DNA of 8,280 nucleotides from Clostridiaceae bacterium (GTDB lineage: Bacteria; Bacillota; Clostridia; Saccharofermentanales; UBA5734), in the NCBI GenBank assembly GCA_012511525.1, contig JAAZFW010000600.1, positions 1-8,280 of the forward strand. Direction: 5' to 3'. A program made the position numbers and the translations under genes. Shown one piece after another: positions 6,989-8,280 of the stretch. Numbering within the stretch: position 1 is the first letter of the stretch; each line of letters begins with the position of its first letter. The notes under the pieces are model-generated. The model saw only the letters and a program-made list of their open reading frames with translations. It had not been told where the DNA came from and did no database searches.

Positions 6989-7975
6989 ATGCAGTACAGA
7001 CCGCTTGGCCGCACAGGCCTTCATGTATCCGCCATATCGCTGGGAACCTGGCAGGTGGGCGGCGGCTGGGGTAAGCCCTTCGATGATCAGCGGGCTTGGA
7101 GCATCCTGGAAAAGGCCGCTGACCTGGGCATCAACTTCATCGACACGGCCGATGGCTACAGCGACCGCCAGAGTGAGCGGCAAGTCGGACGGCTGGTGCG
7201 CAGCCGGCCGGAAAAGATATTCCTGGCCACCAAGTGCGGCCGGCGCTTAAGGCCCCACACGGCCGACGGTTATAACCGGGAGAACATCACCCGCTTTGTC
7301 GAGGACAGCCTGGCCAACACGGGGCTTGAGGCGCTCGACCTGATCCAGCTGCACTGCCCGCCAACCGATGTCTACTACCGGCCTGAGGTGTTTGCCGTCC
7401 TGGAGGACCTCAAGCGGCAGGGCAAGATCCTGCATTACGGTGTCAGTGTGGAGCGCGTCGAGGAAGCCTTGAAGGCCATCGAGTACCCTGGCGTCGAAAC
7501 GGTCCAGATCATCTTCAACATGTTCCGGCTGCGCCCATCCGAGCTGTTTTTCGAGCAAGCCCAAAAGCGGCGTGTCGGGATCATCGTGCGCGTACCGCTG
7601 GCCAGCGGCCTGTTGTCCGGGAAATTTGGCCCGTCCAGCCAGTTCGACCCCAAGGATCACCGTTTCTTCAACCGAGACGGCCAGGCGTTCGACAAGGGCG
7701 AGACTTTTTCCGGCGTTGATTACGCGACCGGACTGGAAGCCGTCGCGCGGCTCAAGGCCATTTTCCCGACCGGCGTCTCGTTGGCCCAGGTTGCCTTGCG
7801 CTGGATCTTGATGTTTGACGCGGTCAGCTGCGTGATCCCCGGGGCCAGCCGGCCTGAACAGGTGATTGACAACGCGGCAGCCGCCGAATTGCCGCCGCTC
7901 AGCGACGGGCAGATGAACCAGGTCCGGGAGATCTACGACCAGCTGATCCGCCCGTCCGTCCATCCGCTCTGGTAA
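6989..7975 (+). CDS. Aldo/keto reductase
   Basis: This is a predicted cytosolic NAD(P)H-dependent oxidoreductase of 328 aa, a usual length for the aldo/keto reductase superfamily. Such enzymes reduce carbonyl groups to alcohols on a (beta/alpha)8 barrel. The N-terminus MQYRPLGRTGLHVSAISLGT is classic. The catalytic tetrad is complete: D52 and Y57 in FIDTADGYSD, K82 in LATKCG, and H122 in IQLHCPP. The C-terminal cofactor-binding signature is IPGASRPEQVIDN at 283-295, where the S/R pair would contact the 2'-phosphate of NADPH. The ATG at 6989 follows AAGGAGG with a six-base spacer. It lies 65 bases after sbcC on the same strand, so cotranscription is possible but a functional link with DNA repair is not implied. 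The physiological substrate cannot be predicted. Confidence 0.95.
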   Translation: MQYRPLGRTGLHVSAISLGTWQVGGGWGKPFDDQRAWSILEKAADLGINFIDTADGYSDRQSERQVGRLVRSRPEKIFLATKCGRRLRPHTADGYNRENITRFVEDSLANTGLEALDLIQLHCPPTDVYYRPEVFAVLEDLKRQGKILHYGVSVERVEEALKAIEYPGVETVQIIFNMFRLRPSELFFEQAQKRRVGIIVRVPLASGLLSGKFGPSSQFDPKDHRFFNRDGQAFDKGETFSGVDYATGLEAVARLKAIFPTGVSLAQVALRWILMFDAVSCVIPGASRPEQVIDNAAAAELPPLSDGQMNQVREIYDQLIRPSVHPLW

Positions 7976-8079
7976 TCTTTTCGCCGCCGAAAGGGTGGCT
8001 GACGGAATCGGGCGCATGCCTTGCAAAGCCCGCCGGTTTTCCTTACGCTGATAACGATTGGATTGTCCTGACATCGGAG

Positions 8080-8280
8080 GTGGGCAACATCGACAGCCTT
8101 AGCCCCTATCTCGAAAAGATCGCGCTGCCACCGGTTCTGCCGGTGCGCCAGCGTTTGCCTGGCACAGCCTTGGCTGATCCAAAAACCGAGCTGGACGCCT
8201 GCCTGAACAGCCTGCCCGAACACAACCTAGCCGGCCTGAGCATCGCGATCACCTGCGGCAGCCGCGGGTTTGACGGTTAT
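8080..8280 (+). CDS. LarA-like (DUF2088) family protein, N-terminal fragment
   Basis: An open frame enters at the left of this region without a stop and runs off the right edge. From 8089 it reads IDSLSPYLEKIALPPVLPVR, then QRLPGTALADP, and ends LSIAITCGSRGFDGY. The layout of a short helix, an LPxxxxVRQRL strand, a helix and an (I/V)AI(A/T)xGSRG strand recalls the N-terminus of lactate-racemase-domain (DUF2088) proteins, relatives of the nickel-pincer enzyme LarA. That call is from memory of the family and needs the missing C-terminal part. GTG 8080 is used here as the conservative start, giving MGNIDSL. However, that GTG is part of the Shine-Dalgarno-like GGAGGTGG (8076-8083), which is ideally spaced for an ATC at 8089. 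Whether the protein is a racemase or another member of this broad family is unknown. Confidence 0.55.
   Translation, partial: MGNIDSLSPYLEKIALPPVLPVRQRLPGTALADPKTELDACLNSLPEHNLAGLSIAITCGSRGFDGY

Noticed and set aside
7983..7999. Possible terminator after the reductase (GCCGCC-GAAAG-GGTGGC)
   Set aside because: The six-pair stem includes a G-T wobble and no T-run follows it on either strand, so it does not qualify as an intrinsic terminator.
8016..8051. Eleven-codon ATG frame upstream of the LarA-like gene
   Set aside because: It has no ribosome-binding site and no leader-peptide signature; it is most likely a chance frame.

Overview
The window is a GC-rich bacterial chromosomal segment with ordinary housekeeping and metabolic genes. 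No mobile element, CRISPR array, rRNA or tRNA was seen. Most genes have strong, purine-rich Shine-Dalgarno sites (AAGGAG, AAAGGAGGTG, GGAGGG, AAGGAGGTG). A GTP-type PEP carboxykinase, a WSYKAIxLYxxFGF-type GNAT acetyltransferase and an apparent LarA-like/DUF2088 gene together would fit an anaerobic, GC-rich Firmicute (Clostridia-like). This is only an inference, because no phylogenetic marker is present and SbcC/SbcD resemble the E. coli type closely.

Layout: (1) 1-628, minus strand: the N-terminal third of GTP-dependent phosphoenolpyruvate carboxykinase (pckG), running off the left edge. (2) 629-896: a divergent intergenic region with a candidate promoter for each direction and a structured leader in front of the next gene. 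(3) 897-1493, plus: a GNAT N-acetyltransferase with a GTG start. (4) 1490-2275, minus: a cytoplasmic SGNH/sialate-O-acetylesterase-like hydrolase whose stop codon overlaps that of the GNAT gene. (5) 2276-2428: a second divergent intergenic region with a consensus TATAAT on each strand. The sbcD-facing one is an extended -10 buried in a 26-bp imperfect palindrome. (6) 2429-6923, plus: sbcD-sbcC, separated by one base, encoding the Mre11/Rad50-type nuclease complex. (7) 6989-7975, plus: an NAD(P)H-dependent aldo/keto reductase. (8) about 8080 to the right edge, plus: the N-terminus of a probable LarA-like (DUF2088) protein with an ambiguous start codon.

The one clear functional unit is sbcDC: SbcD supplies the metal-dependent nuclease, and SbcC supplies the ABC ATPase with coiled-coil arms and a zinc hook. 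The other genes look like independent metabolic units. I did not find a convincing new multi-gene system. The most interesting signals are regulatory: the palindrome over the sbcD promoter, the hairpin and tandem repeat abutting the GNAT ribosome-binding site, and a well-placed Shine-Dalgarno followed by ATC at the last gene.
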